A DNA stretch of 15,643 nucleotides from Saccoglossus kowalevskii (GCF_000003605.2 NW_003118938.1:163361-179003); one strand, 5' to 3'. Positions 1 through 14,814 are shown, numbered from the stretch's first letter. The notes: generated by a model from the sequence alone, not told the origin. Made by a program: numbers and translations.

Positions 1-550
1 TTCCGAGCGCATGTGCTGTGGTATCAAGCACCCATGATACCGAGGGACACGGGTTTTCATAAACTTGCTATGTCAATGTTACCAGGACGTAACATCAGCG
101 AAACACATATAACGAGTAGTACTCTTCGAGGAGACCGCTCACTGACATAATGCATAAACTAACGTAGTAAATGGCTATCCCCTCTCTCGATCGTGCAAGA
201 AGGGTTCCCAAAGTGACAAAATATCGACTTACCTCTCTCAATGTGAACTCCAATGCAAACCAAAACAGCAATTATACGGATCACTTACCAGATCACTCCA
301 AATATAGTAATTATACAGATAACTAACTGAATCACCTCCGAGAAACGTGCGTTACTCACCTAAGAAGCCATTTGTATTTTGAAATGCATTATGGGTATAC
401 CCGGTTTAAATCGATTGACCCGATGACCTAATGTTCGAACTAACACGTGCAATGATAACAAAGTTACCAGCTGGTAAATGGGATGATCAATGGACTTTGT
501 ATCTAAACGTTATACTCTTTCATTTTAGTAAAGCCATTGATGTTAAAACC
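1..550. other. Upstream region of TM6SF
   Basis: No TATA box or coding exon is recognised. The frame of the TM6SF start is open back to an ATG at 431, with a stop at 416-418, and this is probably 5'UTR. An imperfect 39-bp tandem duplication lies at about 270-340 (two AATTATACNGAT blocks). Good splice donors on the - strand occur at 231-232, 287-288 and 358-359. Confidence 0.4.
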
Positions 551-7024
<6,474 letters not shown>

Positions 7025-7054
7025 TTACAATAATGTCAAGTAGTCATTTTGTGA

Positions 7055-7060
7055 ATTAAA
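7055..7060 (+). promoter_or_regulatory. Candidate poly(A) signal ATTAAA for TM6SF
   Basis: The common variant ATTAAA starts about 30 bases after the TGA. It would give a very short 3'UTR. The next clear AATAAA on this strand in the spacer is at 8137-8142, beyond the 13-bp minisatellite, so a longer 3'UTR is also possible. Confidence 0.4.
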
Positions 7061-7938
7061 ATGCCTTATATGGTTAATACCTAGTGAATCTTTTTACCCA
7101 TGTGTTTGTTTCTTTCACTCTTTCATTTAGTGTACATCTATGTCAGTGTGTGATGTATAGATAACCATGAATCACAGTTATTGCATTTCTTCTCCAATCA
7201 CCTACTTCGCTAATCTGAATTAGGATTTGATTACTGGGTATTGCCACTACGAAAAATGTCTTTTAAAATTGTAATAATTGGAGCACCTGTTAACATTACC
7301 GGTAATAGTGCTCTTAACTACCACACAACATTAACCCTCAGCAGGAATATCAAAATCTTTGACAGTCATAACAACAAATATGATTCATGAGTTAAGTATC
7401 ATAACATTTTTGAGTTAGTCATGTGATAAAACAACTATCACTGGTATCAAGCAGCTCTTACGAACAAATAATATCAACCTCATAGTAAAAACAGCCAATG
7501 ACTTGTAGTGAATACACACACATACAAGTGTCATTAAAATGCCAGTGCACAATTTCTGAATGAATTTTATTCCTAATCAACATAGGATATTTTATAATTG
7601 GTTAGCAACTTTGAAAGAAAAATACTTTATTTAAGAAATTGAGAATTCCATAAAGCACATGAGTTGATAAACATGCATGTAATGACAGCTATTTTGGAAA
7701 TGAAAAATGTCAAAAACAAAAGACAAAACTTAAAATTTGATTTCAAACCTAGCACTCATCATTGATCAGTCAGTCATTCACTACACACACTCACACACAG
7801 ATAATATTCAAAGTTAAAAACTATTAGTAGCTCAAGAAACCCTAACTGAGATACTAGTGATTTCCAAAATACTAATACTTTGTTCAGTGAATCTATGGGT
7901 GTTTTACACAAATTGAAGAATATATTAACATTTATATG

Positions 7939-8068
7939 TATTCACACTCAGTATTCACACTCAGTATTCACATTCAGTATTCACACTCAGTATTCACACT
8001 CAGTATTCACACTCAGTATTCACACTCAGTATTCACACTCAGTATTCACATTCAGTATTCACATTCAG
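7939..8068 (+). repeat. 13-bp minisatellite, 10 copies
   Basis: Ten uninterrupted units of TATTCACAYTCAG with no length change. Units 3, 9 and 10 have T, the others C, at the only variable position. With a 13-base period, three units make 13 codons without a stop on the + strand, which explains the YSHSVFT-type open frames here. I do not regard them as genes. Confidence 0.97.
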
Positions 8069-8381
8069 TATTTAAAGACAACCCAATACTACCATGGGAC
8101 TACAAACTTATAACATTTACCAGCACAGCAGATCACAATAAAATTTGAACCCTGTATATTATATATATCATTAATGCCCCCTCCCACAAATATTGGCAGC
8201 TCATAAATGATTGTATACTATACGGTAGTTCCTTAGTAAATATTGCATTAGAAACTTGAGACATCTTGTAAAACATCCCGTTACAACCTCTTACCAAACT
8301 ATTTGCATACACATGTACATGTATTTAGTATGATTGAATGAATGTTATTTAATCTAATACAGCAGTTTATCTGTAGTTTAG

Positions 8382-8387
8382 TTTATT
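8382..8387 (-). promoter_or_regulatory. Poly(A) signal AATAAA for METTL27
   Basis: TTTATT on the + strand reads AATAAA in the gene's sense, about 60 bases after the TAA. It is the nearest canonical signal and would give a short 3'UTR. Confidence 0.6.
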
Positions 8388-8448
8388 GCTATGATTTGAG
8401 CAACAGTTACCAATTTTACTTGTGATGTAAATTTACTGAATTCCATTT

Positions 8449-8615
8449 TTAAAGTACTTTTAGAACGATGACATAACCAAATTCTTTTCCAATATGATTT
8501 GTTGTTTTGCGTTTTTCTACCACTTGCAATCTTCCATCAGATACTAAATTGTCCAATGTGGGTCCTTCAACTAAATACAGGCAGTCTGCATTGACAGTAA
8601 TACAGATAACTCCAT
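8449..8615 (-). CDS. METTL27: METTL27 exon 5 (terminal coding exon)
   Basis: Acceptor TGATTTCAG|AT; TAA stop. It encodes residues 159-213: DGVICITVN, LEG-type linker, VVEKRK and the final GYVIVLKVL strand. The same frame stays open a further 230 bases into intron 4, but a good acceptor and the family alignment place the exon start here. Confidence 0.88.
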
Positions 8616-11568
8616 CTGAAATCAGCAAAAACTTGGTGTTGAGTTTTTTTAATAGACCCTTTTTCGCACACTGCGAGATTATGCATGAAATTGAACTTAA
8701 AAACAGGACAAAGCAATCATAGCGTTGTAGTGAAACAGCACAGCACAAGAACATTGTAGGGGATTTGACAAATGCAAAAATATTTCTGTGCTTCAAAATT
8801 AATTTTGAGTCAATTTTAGGTATTTCAAGGTAAGGGTATCTCAATGTAATATACCCCTCTCAAAACATTTTGGCTTTGAGATATATATGAAAGTCAAAAT
8901 CAAATTGTTTGATTTTTGTAACAGGTCCCCTATTGCTGTAAACTGAGCTACACTTGTATTTGTAGTATTCTCACAAGGAATTAAATACATGGGGTGGAAC
9001 TGTTTTATCAGTTTAGAAAGTATTAGATAATTAATTACCCATTCATGTGAAAATACAGACAGAAATGAAGTATATTGTTCCCCTTATAGTAAGTGGAGAC
9101 AGTTCACTCAAATGCTTATTATGCTTGAATTTTATTCATCACTTTTTTCTTACATTTTTGTGAGACAATTTTTCTCATGAGAGTAAAAAACCTTTAACAA
9201 AAAAATAAACCATGAGAGATCATTATATTTAGCTTTTGTGAAGGTACTGCAAATTATGCAGTTTCTATCACACACTGTCTTAGGGCATTTTTTAGTATCA
9301 TAATCTTATTGTACATCAATGCATTGCAACAGTCTTGAAAAGTTGAAGAATTCTGATGGATTCCATAAAAACAAATGCAAGGTACTTGTGAGAAGGGATT
9401 AAAGAAAGAAATTGGGAATTGAAGATTATAACTGCATATCACCTGATCTGACGATACGACTCCATTCTTTTAGACAGTTGTCATCAAGGTGATTTGTGAG
9501 AAAGCCACCAGAACAGACTATTGCATCATATGTATCTAGTAATGTAAACAAATTAAACAATTAACTACCAAAATGTGTTCATTACCGGTAGTATCACCTG
9601 TGTGGCAACAGACACATGTAGTAACAGACGCATGTAGTAACAGACACATGTAGCAACAGACGCATGTATTAACAGACACATGTAGCAACAGACACATGTA
9701 GTAACAGACGCATGTAGTAACAGACACATGTAGTACTCTTAATATAAATTTCATATCCATACAAAGTCATATGAACACATTATGTGACCTTGATGATACC
9801 TATATGGCATAAACTGAACAAACAATGTACATTCCCTGTATACATCTGTTAATGATCATTAAGTAATCTAATTTTGATTTATAAATAATGGTGTATCAAA
9901 TTACAGAAATTAATACACATACTATGAATTTATTTTGTAATAGAACATGCTAACATTTCACCTTGTTCAATTCCATCTAGAGGTTCGGAATCCAACTTTG
10001 CACATCTTAAAGTTTTATAAACACATTTTTCTCTGGCTTTGTTTAGACATTTTTCAGAAAGGTCAACACCTTCAATATCTCGATATCCAAGTTCTGTAAG
10101 CTGTGAAAATAATGAATTTAGTGTAATTGAGTAATGAATAGAACAATAAACGAAAATATGAAAATAGAACAATAAGATATTGCAACACAAAAATATGGGT
10201 TTGGATACAATAATAAGATATTGAAATACAACAATAAAATATAAAAATACAACAATAAGATATGGAAATACAACAATAAGATATGGAATAAAACAATATC
10301 TGGGGGAAAAAAAGATTGAGAAAAACAAAACAAAAGATTGAGAAATACAACAAAAAGACTGAGAAATAAAAACAAAAAAATATTGGGATTACAACAACAA
10401 GTTACTTATTTGCATTACAGATGACTATAGGTCATCAGAGGTCAATGAAAAAAAGGAGTTGCAAAATGTTAACTATACCTACCTAATATGAATGATAGTG
10501 GAAGATCCAAATATTATTAAAAATAATATATAACAAAATATATGGTTTGATATAAGTATGAATAATAATAATAATAATAATACAAACATATGTTTAGTTT
10601 AATAAACACAACATCAACACAACAATATACATATAGTCATTACCTTAACACCAACTATGCCCGTACCAGAAGCACAGTCTAAAATTCTAGCATGCTTATC
10701 CGGTAAATACTTGGACAGTGCATCAACTGCAAATGTAGGCGAGTTCCACTCAAGTGATTGTAAATGCTGAAACATAGCAGAATTTAACAGGCATTGTTAT
10801 TAGATATCTATGGAGGAATAGAAAGCCTACAGCTAATAAAAAAAAAAAAATTTCATTGCTGTGAAGAAATTACTTGGGTACACTGTCAGAGGCATTGCAA
10901 ACTTTGTCAAGAATTACCTTGATTAATCAAGTACAATTTCTGGTTCTGCTGTCATCAAAGATGACAGAACGGAGCTGTTAATACATGTAGATTAATTAAG
11001 TACAATTTCTAGTTCTGCTGTCATCAAAGATGACAGAACGGAGCTGTTAATACATGTAGATTTATTAAGTACAATTTCTAGTTCTGCTGTCATCAAAGAT
11101 GACAGAATGGAGCTGTTAATACATATAAAGGATTATCTTCTCTACAATTACATTTTTGACTGTTTCTTGAAAACTACCTCGTCAATTGCTTTGATACTTT
11201 GGGTGGACCTTTGTCAGATTATTTGTCATTTTGTGATAACATCTTAAATTCTATATTTTCAGTGAATTTTGTTTTGTTCAATTTGGTGAAAAATGATATT
11301 GTTGACTTGACGAAAAATACTAGTATGATGGCTTTGACATTGTTATGTACATATGTGAATCTTTAATTACATCTAAACATTTACATTTTTGAGTGTGAAA
11401 GGTGTCAGAATTTGATGGCAATGTTGTGTGTATAGAATAAATATTTACCTTGTCATAGTCCTCACTCCATTCATCATAAAATTTCTTCAGTTTCTGTGTT
11501 GATTGTCCCGGAATGCGAACAGACATGAGTTGCTGTTGGGCAGAATTTGCTGGAATCTCGGATTCCAT
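8449..11568 (-). CDS. METTL27: METTL27 (WBSCR27)-like SAM-dependent methyltransferase, complete 5-exon gene
   Basis: Class I (Rossmann-fold) S-adenosylmethionine methyltransferase of the METTL27/WBSCR27 family; the substrate is not established. The five exons splice in frame to 213 aa (human about 245 aa). Motifs seen: LKKFYDEWSEDYDK (27-40), the family N-terminal signature; the SPTFAVDALSKYL helix; motif I ILDCASGTG (68-76), the glycine-rich SAM loop; GVDLSEKCLNKAR (92-104), with D94 as the ribose-binding acid; KLDSEPL (116-122); motif II YDAIVCSGG (130-138); a C-terminal beta strand DGVICITVN (159-167); and a closing GYVIVLKVL strand. The usual glycine pair after motif III (PGG in human) reads RSDG here, and the section after it is shorter than in human, so the C-terminal half is somewhat reduced. 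No signal peptide or membrane segment is seen, so it is probably cytosolic. It lies tail to tail with the TM6SF gene. Confidence 0.9.
8616..9442 (-). other. METTL27 intron 4
   Basis: 827-base GT-AG intron. No repeat array or gene is recognised. Confidence 0.75.
9443..9535 (-). CDS. METTL27: METTL27 exon 4
   Basis: Acceptor TTACTAG|AT and donor TCAG|GTGATA, phase 1 at both ends. It encodes residues 128-158: TYDAIVCSGG (motif II), then a helix ending EWSRIVRS. Confidence 0.88.
9536..9961 (-). other. METTL27 intron 3
   Basis: 426-base GT-AG intron containing the 16-bp minisatellite and otherwise unremarkable AT-rich sequence. Confidence 0.8.
9607..9734. repeat. 16-bp minisatellite, 8 copies, in METTL27 intron 3
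   Basis: Eight exact-length units of AACAGACRCATGTAGT. The R position alternates partly between A and G (A,G,A,G,A,A,G,A), suggesting a 32-bp higher-order unit. The A variants contain the palindrome ACATGT. A cysteine/leucine-rich open frame on the - strand arises from the repeat and is not a gene. Confidence 0.95.
9962..10100 (-). CDS. METTL27: METTL27 exon 3
   Basis: Acceptor TTTCACAG|CTT and donor CAAG|GTGAAA, leaving phase 1. It encodes residues 82-127 with GVDLSEKCLNKAR (acidic residue after strand 2) and KLDSEPL. Confidence 0.9.
10140..10375. repeat. A-rich imperfect 21-bp tandem repeats
   Basis: Units such as GATATGGAAATACAACAATAA recur at 10217, 10238, 10259 and 10280, with decayed copies before. 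From about 10311 a related set (AAAGATTGAGAAATACAACA) repeats at 21-22 bases. Because 21 is a multiple of three, the - strand shows low-complexity reading frames of up to 132 codons (ILLLYFH periodicity). These are repeat artefacts inside an intron. Confidence 0.8.
10561..10581. repeat. (AAT)7 microsatellite
   Basis: Seven uninterrupted AAT units in METTL27 intron 2. Confidence 0.95.
10644..10766 (-). CDS. METTL27: METTL27 exon 2
   Basis: Acceptor TGTTTCAG|CAT and donor AAG|GTAATG, phase 0 at both ends. It encodes residues 41-81, including the SAM-binding motif I ILDCASGTG. Confidence 0.9.
10767..11448 (-). other. METTL27 intron 1 (between coding exons 1 and 2)
   Basis: 682-base GT-AG intron. 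It holds a poly(A) run near 10840 and the 69-bp triplicate with hairpins. The rest is unremarkable. Confidence 0.8.
10921..11127. repeat. 69-bp tandem repeat, 3 copies, each with a perfect hairpin
   Basis: Units start at 10921, 10990 and 11059 with GATTWATYAAGTACAATT and differ by only a few substitutions. Each contains CTGTCATCAAAGATGACAG, an 8-bp perfect stem with a three-base loop, unchanged in all three. The third copy ends in ATACATATAA in place of ATACATGTAG. Confidence 0.95.
11449..11568 (-). CDS. METTL27: METTL27 exon 1 (first coding exon)
   Basis: Encodes residues 1-40, ending in the FYDEWSEDYDK signature. The donor (coding sense) is AAG|GTAAAT, phase 0. A pyrimidine-rich tract and TGTAG lie only 12 bases upstream of the ATG, so this exon probably starts at 11580 and is joined to an upstream untranslated exon. 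Confidence 0.88.
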
Positions 11569-11837
11569 GTTATGGCTAATCTACAGATAGAAAAAGCTGT
11601 ATCTATATAAATATACCCCCTGCAACACTGTATTACCTATACAGATTATATGGTTCTAATCATGTGTACTATTATATGTATAATTAATGTATAATCAATA
11701 CTATATTGAAACTAGGGTCAGATATGCAGATCACAGTTCTGAGTTCTGTCTTGGCTACTATGATTAATTGGGTGGTATATAGTTCTTGCATAACTGTCTC
11801 GTATAGAGTAGTCATGACTATAGTGAAATATAATGTA

Positions 11838-12052
11838 CACTCAGCGCAACAAAGGCATTCCCTTCATCTTTACTAATATTTATAAATTTCAGTTGCAATT
11901 GAATTTAACCAGCCAATCAAAAAGCAAAGTGATCAACAATGTCATTTGAAAACATTCCAAAGCCATTCAATCGACCAATAGTAACCTCACGTTTTAGTTT
12001 CAATATATAAATAATTATAAAAATTAAGGGAATGCCTTCGTTGCGCTTAGAG
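11838..12052. mobile_element. Mariner-like MITE with about 27-bp terminal inverted repeats
   Basis: The left end CACTCAGCGCAACAAAGGCA and the right end (reverse complemented) CTCTAAGCGCAACGAAGGCA match closely and continue through TTCCCTT. Weaker pairing, about two thirds identity, runs another 25-30 bases inward. TA dinucleotides flank both ends (11836-11837 and 12053-12054), as in Tc1/mariner TA target duplication. At 215 bp with no ORF it is a non-autonomous element. Confidence 0.8.
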
Positions 12053-12352
12053 TACATGTTATAATCAAGTCAAAAACATGAATTACTGATGTAGTGTTTT
12101 TTAAATTAAATTTTTGCACTACTGAGAATTAGGTGCAATGCATCATGGGAGTAATTAATTTCCCTTTGAATATAATGGTGAATTATTATTACACTGGAAT
12201 ATTTTTCAATTTTTTTTGGACAATTGCAGCAACATTGGGATTAATATTTGACTATTCAGCAAATGTCAGCAAGCAAAGTTTCAAGAAATACTTTCACTAT
12301 GGAATCTAATGCAATAACTAAAATAAAATGCTTTTTTTAAACATTTTTTTCA

Positions 12353-12360
12353 TGACGTCA
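12353..12360. promoter_or_regulatory. Full CRE palindrome TGACGTCA
   Basis: A perfect 8-bp cAMP-response element (CREB/ATF site) between the two MITEs, upstream of the METTL27 coding region. Such a site is expected by chance about once per 65 kb at even base composition, so function is uncertain. Confidence 0.25.
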
Positions 12361-12536
12361 CGGTTTCAGGGTCTTTAAAAATGTCCAACGTAAAAAAAAA
12401 TGTGCAAATTAATGTTTAATTTTGCCTGAACCTCTTTAATTACACATAATGACAGAATGTGGACAGCGATGCGAAAACATATAACGCATAGCAATGATAA
12501 CTCAAAATGTGATAAGAGGACTGAATGAAACACATA

Positions 12537-12747
12537 TACTGTAAAATGACTAATTTTCACTGGGATTAAATTTCACTGATTTACCATTTCAGGCATATTC
12601 AGTGGGTTTTAAATTCACGGTTTCGTCATTTAGATAATGTGTTCTATGCTAAATTTTACATATTCACTGGGTTTTAAATTAGCGCATTTTCCAGTCAGCG
12701 AAATAAGCTAAATTAAAACCCAGTGAATAATTACCCCCTTTACAGTA
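12537..12747. mobile_element. MITE with TACTGT terminal inverted repeats (copy 2)
   Basis: The left end TACTGTAAAATGACTAATTT and the right end (reverse complemented) TACTGTAAAGGGGGTAATTA both run on into TTCACTGGG-TTAAATTT. The interior repeats this motif (TTCACTG…TTAAATT at about 12556, 12598 and 12662), so the element is built of short subrepeats. The flanking TA may be the target duplication. It is the same family as 1191-1394 and has no ORF. Confidence 0.75.
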
Positions 12748-13062
12748 GTAAATATCGTATTTATTACATGTTTTCACAGAATTATCAGTTTGTAGACTTA
12801 ATGTTAGCTGCATTTTGAAAGAAGAGGAAAACTAATTACAGCGAAATAAACTACACAGCTATGTTCAGGACTACGTGGGTGTATACCATTTGCCAGCCAT
12901 TACTAGTCTAAAAAAGACATGAAAGAAACCATTGTCTTGATTGTTCAACAGTCAAAAATGTAAAAAGACATACATGACTAATATATTTACCTAATTAACA
13001 GCAGTGACGACTGAAATCATAGAACTTAGAAGTATCGACATCGATCAGTGATGCTGGGGGTA

Positions 13063-13076
13063 TCGCTTACCTGCCA
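13063..13076 (-). other. Candidate donor of a 5' untranslated METTL27 exon
   Basis: In METTL27 sense the sequence reads GGCAG|GTAAGCG, near-perfect donor consensus. Paired with the acceptor just upstream of the start codon (TGTAG, intron 11581-13070), it would give a 1.49-kb leader intron and put the promoter near 13.1-13.4 kb. A weaker alternative donor, TTAG|GTAAAT, lies at 12989-12991. The exon's 5' end cannot be seen. Confidence 0.4.
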
Positions 13077-13657
13077 GGTAAAATAAATGCACACGCCGAT
13101 CGATAAAAATAACAACCCGCTTACGGTCAAAAGTCAAAGGTCTAGAATGATTACCATGGCAATGTGATCAACAATATAACTACGTGTTCCCACTGGATGC
13201 TCTTTTGCCAACCGTGGAGCTAAAGCTCCATGTGCCAACTGAGGTGTTCATGTCATACAGAGTACGTTCACACTGAAAATCGTTACGCTGTCGATCCGCG
13301 CCTTCGTCAATAAATGTAATAGCTCGTTACAATGTGTCGGTAGGAAAACTGTTACCACTTCATTTTCACTTTACTTAGGAATAGACCATTTGAACTCATG
13401 GAAGTGGCTCAAAGATTTGCTGAGCAGAAATTTGCAAGCTAGATACCAAGAACAATGCATGCAAGTTGGCACATTCAAGAAAAAAATGAATATAATAACT
13501 TTACACACAACTAAACCATCAGAGGATTTAGTAAGGTAAGAAAATAACAAGACTTAAACAAATATAATAAAAACAAACATTAATAAAACTTAAAAAAAAA
13601 TAAAGACTAAATGAAGAAATATCAAAATAATAACTTCACTATTCTCGCAACTTGTAA
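13072..13657. other. Upstream region of METTL27; no gene seen
   Basis: CpG is locally more frequent around 13080-13340 than in the flanks, as in a promoter. A 7-bp perfect stem with a two-base loop (TGGAGCTAAAGCTCCA) lies near 13216-13231. Positions 13480-13640 are A-rich without a clear period. Confidence 0.35.
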
Positions 13658-13779
13658 TCAGGGGATTTCATCTGGTAAAATAGACTTGAGATCACAATCT
13701 TCAAAAAATCTTTTTCTTCCACTTTTAAAGGAAAGACATATAAAATGCTTCTTATCAGGAGAATTTATGTTACATCTTT
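13658..13779 (-). CDS. Possible terminal exon, unrecognised protein
   Basis: On the - strand an acceptor-like CATGTAAAAG precedes an open stretch of about 40 codons ending in TGA. The translation is hydrophilic and protein-like (CNINSPDKKHFICLSF, then SGRKRFFEDCDLKSILPDEIP). Composition and charge look less random than neighbouring frames, but I do not recognise a family. No poly(A) signal follows on this strand and no upstream partner exon is identified. It may be a gene remnant, a transposon fragment or chance. Confidence 0.22.
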
Positions 13780-14477
13780 TACATGTATGATAGAATATGT
13801 ACAGATAGAACAAAAATGCATAGTATGTAACACTCATCCAGTTACCGCCTCCTCCCATGATTTAAAGTTCGGTATCCTCTCACAGTTCTCAGCTCTTCAG
13901 CACGATGGTGTTGCAAGTTTCCAATGTGCGTATTTTCAGAAACATTGTTTTCGCTTATTTTCGTTGTAGAATGTCTTGTCAACATGTGTGAGAACCAGGT
14001 GTGGGCACAACTGATTGGGGCCGTGATACATAGACTTACGAGTGACGTACATGTCGGAGTTGCGGCATAATACACTAATAGTACGGGATTAGAGCGGAAT
14101 ATCAATATAATCCAATATACATTCATAATACAATTTAATGACAACATTACTGACATCGGAGTATGTGAAAAACGTAAACAGCAAAAGCTAGTTATGCATT
14201 ATTATTTACCGGTCGATTCGGATTATTCTTTAGCAGTACGTAGATTTACGACTGTTTCCGATAACGAAAATTAACTACATCGACAAATTGAAATAATTAA
14301 TGCGAATAAGATAGCATGTAACCGTGACAACATTTATCACAATGGAACATCGTGTAAACAGCTGTTTGAGTGTGCATGGTTTATCGAGTGGGCGGGGAGA
14401 TTTTCTGCATTTTGGAAAGCAGCTTTATTTGATTCTCTGCATACAGCAAAGCGGTTGAAATCTATTATGTTTCGAGG
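13780..14477. other. No gene seen; possible promoter for the 14478 exon
   Basis: Overlapping short ORFs on both strands lack recognisable motifs. A GC box (GGGCGG) at 14390-14395 sits about 85 bases upstream of the ATG at 14478. Confidence 0.3.
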
Positions 14478-14783
14478 ATGGAGAGATGTTTGCGCGTTTT
14501 GGTGGGTATTTATATTTTTGTTCATGTAGCTGGTAGTTTACAACGAGCCACTATACAACTCTCGAAGTTCCCGAAGCCTATTATCCCTCAGTCGGCGAGT
14601 AGGAGATCCGTTCTCTTTACCCATCATTTTGTCACTTTCCGTGTGCGAGTGCAGAAGCTGTTCGACAAAAAACGTTCGGTAGTAGGATGCACGCACCACA
14701 TGCAATGGACAAAGGGGAAGATGAAAATTAAGGGAGGGAGGGAGGGAGAGCACACCCGGACAGCTTTCGTTAATGACATTTAA
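14478..14783 (+). CDS. Candidate first exon of a secreted protein, unrecognised
   Basis: The reading frame begins MERCLRVLVGIYIFVHVAGS, which has the charge, hydrophobic core and small-residue end of a signal peptide, with cleavage likely near residue 19-20. SLQRATIQLSKFPKP follows. Codons 1 to about 70 lie in locally CpG-richer DNA than the surroundings, which suits an exon. The frame then enters a GGGA run (14732-14748) and becomes low-complexity, so a true exon would end earlier. Possible donors are CTG|GTAGTT (14532) and TTCG|GTAGTA (about 14679). No downstream exon is recognisable and an opposite-strand frame overlaps. Confidence 0.28.
   Translation: MERCLRVLVGIYIFVHVAGSLQRATIQLSKFPKPIIPQSASRRSVLFTHHFVTFRVRVQKLFDKKRSVVGCTHHMQWTKGKMKIKGGREGEHTRTAFVNDI
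14732..14748. repeat. (GGGA)4 microsatellite
   Basis: Four GGGA units plus one G in a purine-rich tract. Confidence 0.9.
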
Positions 14784-14814
14784 AATTGATAGAAACAACT
14801 ACATTAGAATTATC

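Larger units (their letters stand above)
7025..8448. other. Convergent spacer between TM6SF and METTL27
   Basis: 1.42 kb between the two stop codons. It contains candidate poly(A) signals for both genes, a short palindrome at 7281-7313, a CA-rich patch near 7783-7800, and the 13-bp minisatellite. There is no gene. Confidence 0.8.
10101..10643 (-). other. METTL27 intron 2
   Basis: 543-base GT-AG intron. About half is the A-rich 21-bp repeat region; an (AAT)7 run lies at 10561-10581. Confidence 0.8.
11581..13070 (-). other. Presumed 5'-UTR intron / upstream region of METTL27
   Basis: No coding exon is seen. It carries two MITEs (11838-12052 and 12537-12747) and a full palindromic cAMP-response-element sequence at 12353-12360. 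The intron interpretation rests on a good acceptor next to the start codon and a strong donor at 13071. Confidence 0.45.

Noticed and set aside
19-41. GGTATCA/TGATACC inverted repeat at the left edge
   Set aside because: A single 7-bp stem with an 8-base loop; such matches are common by chance and nothing around it supports a function.
431-550. N-terminal 40-codon extension of TM6SF from the upstream in-frame ATG
   Set aside because: Other family members begin at the MSGAAAVFV-like position. The extension has no family counterpart, and the ATG context is weaker (C at -3) than at 551 (A at -3).
7939-8068. CRISPR-like array
   Set aside because: The 13-bp units are contiguous with no spacers, and the genome is eukaryotic.
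7880-8148. YSHSVFT-rich ORFs
   Set aside because: They come from the 13-bp minisatellite, which has no + strand stop in its 39-base reading cycle.
8616-8844. N-terminal extension of the METTL27 last exon
   Set aside because: Read-through of intron 4; the acceptor at 8616-8617 keeps phase with exon 4 and restores family alignment.
9536-9760. Cysteine-rich - strand ORF
   Set aside because: It is the 16-bp minisatellite in translation inside METTL27 intron 3.
10118-10375. Leucine/isoleucine/tyrosine heptad ORFs on the - strand resembling a membrane protein
   Set aside because: The 21-bp A-rich repeat is divisible by three and creates the pattern; it lies inside a well-supported intron.
13842-14156. 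104-codon - strand ORF
   Set aside because: No conserved motif, overlapped by another open frame on the other strand, and ends in a low-information basic tail.
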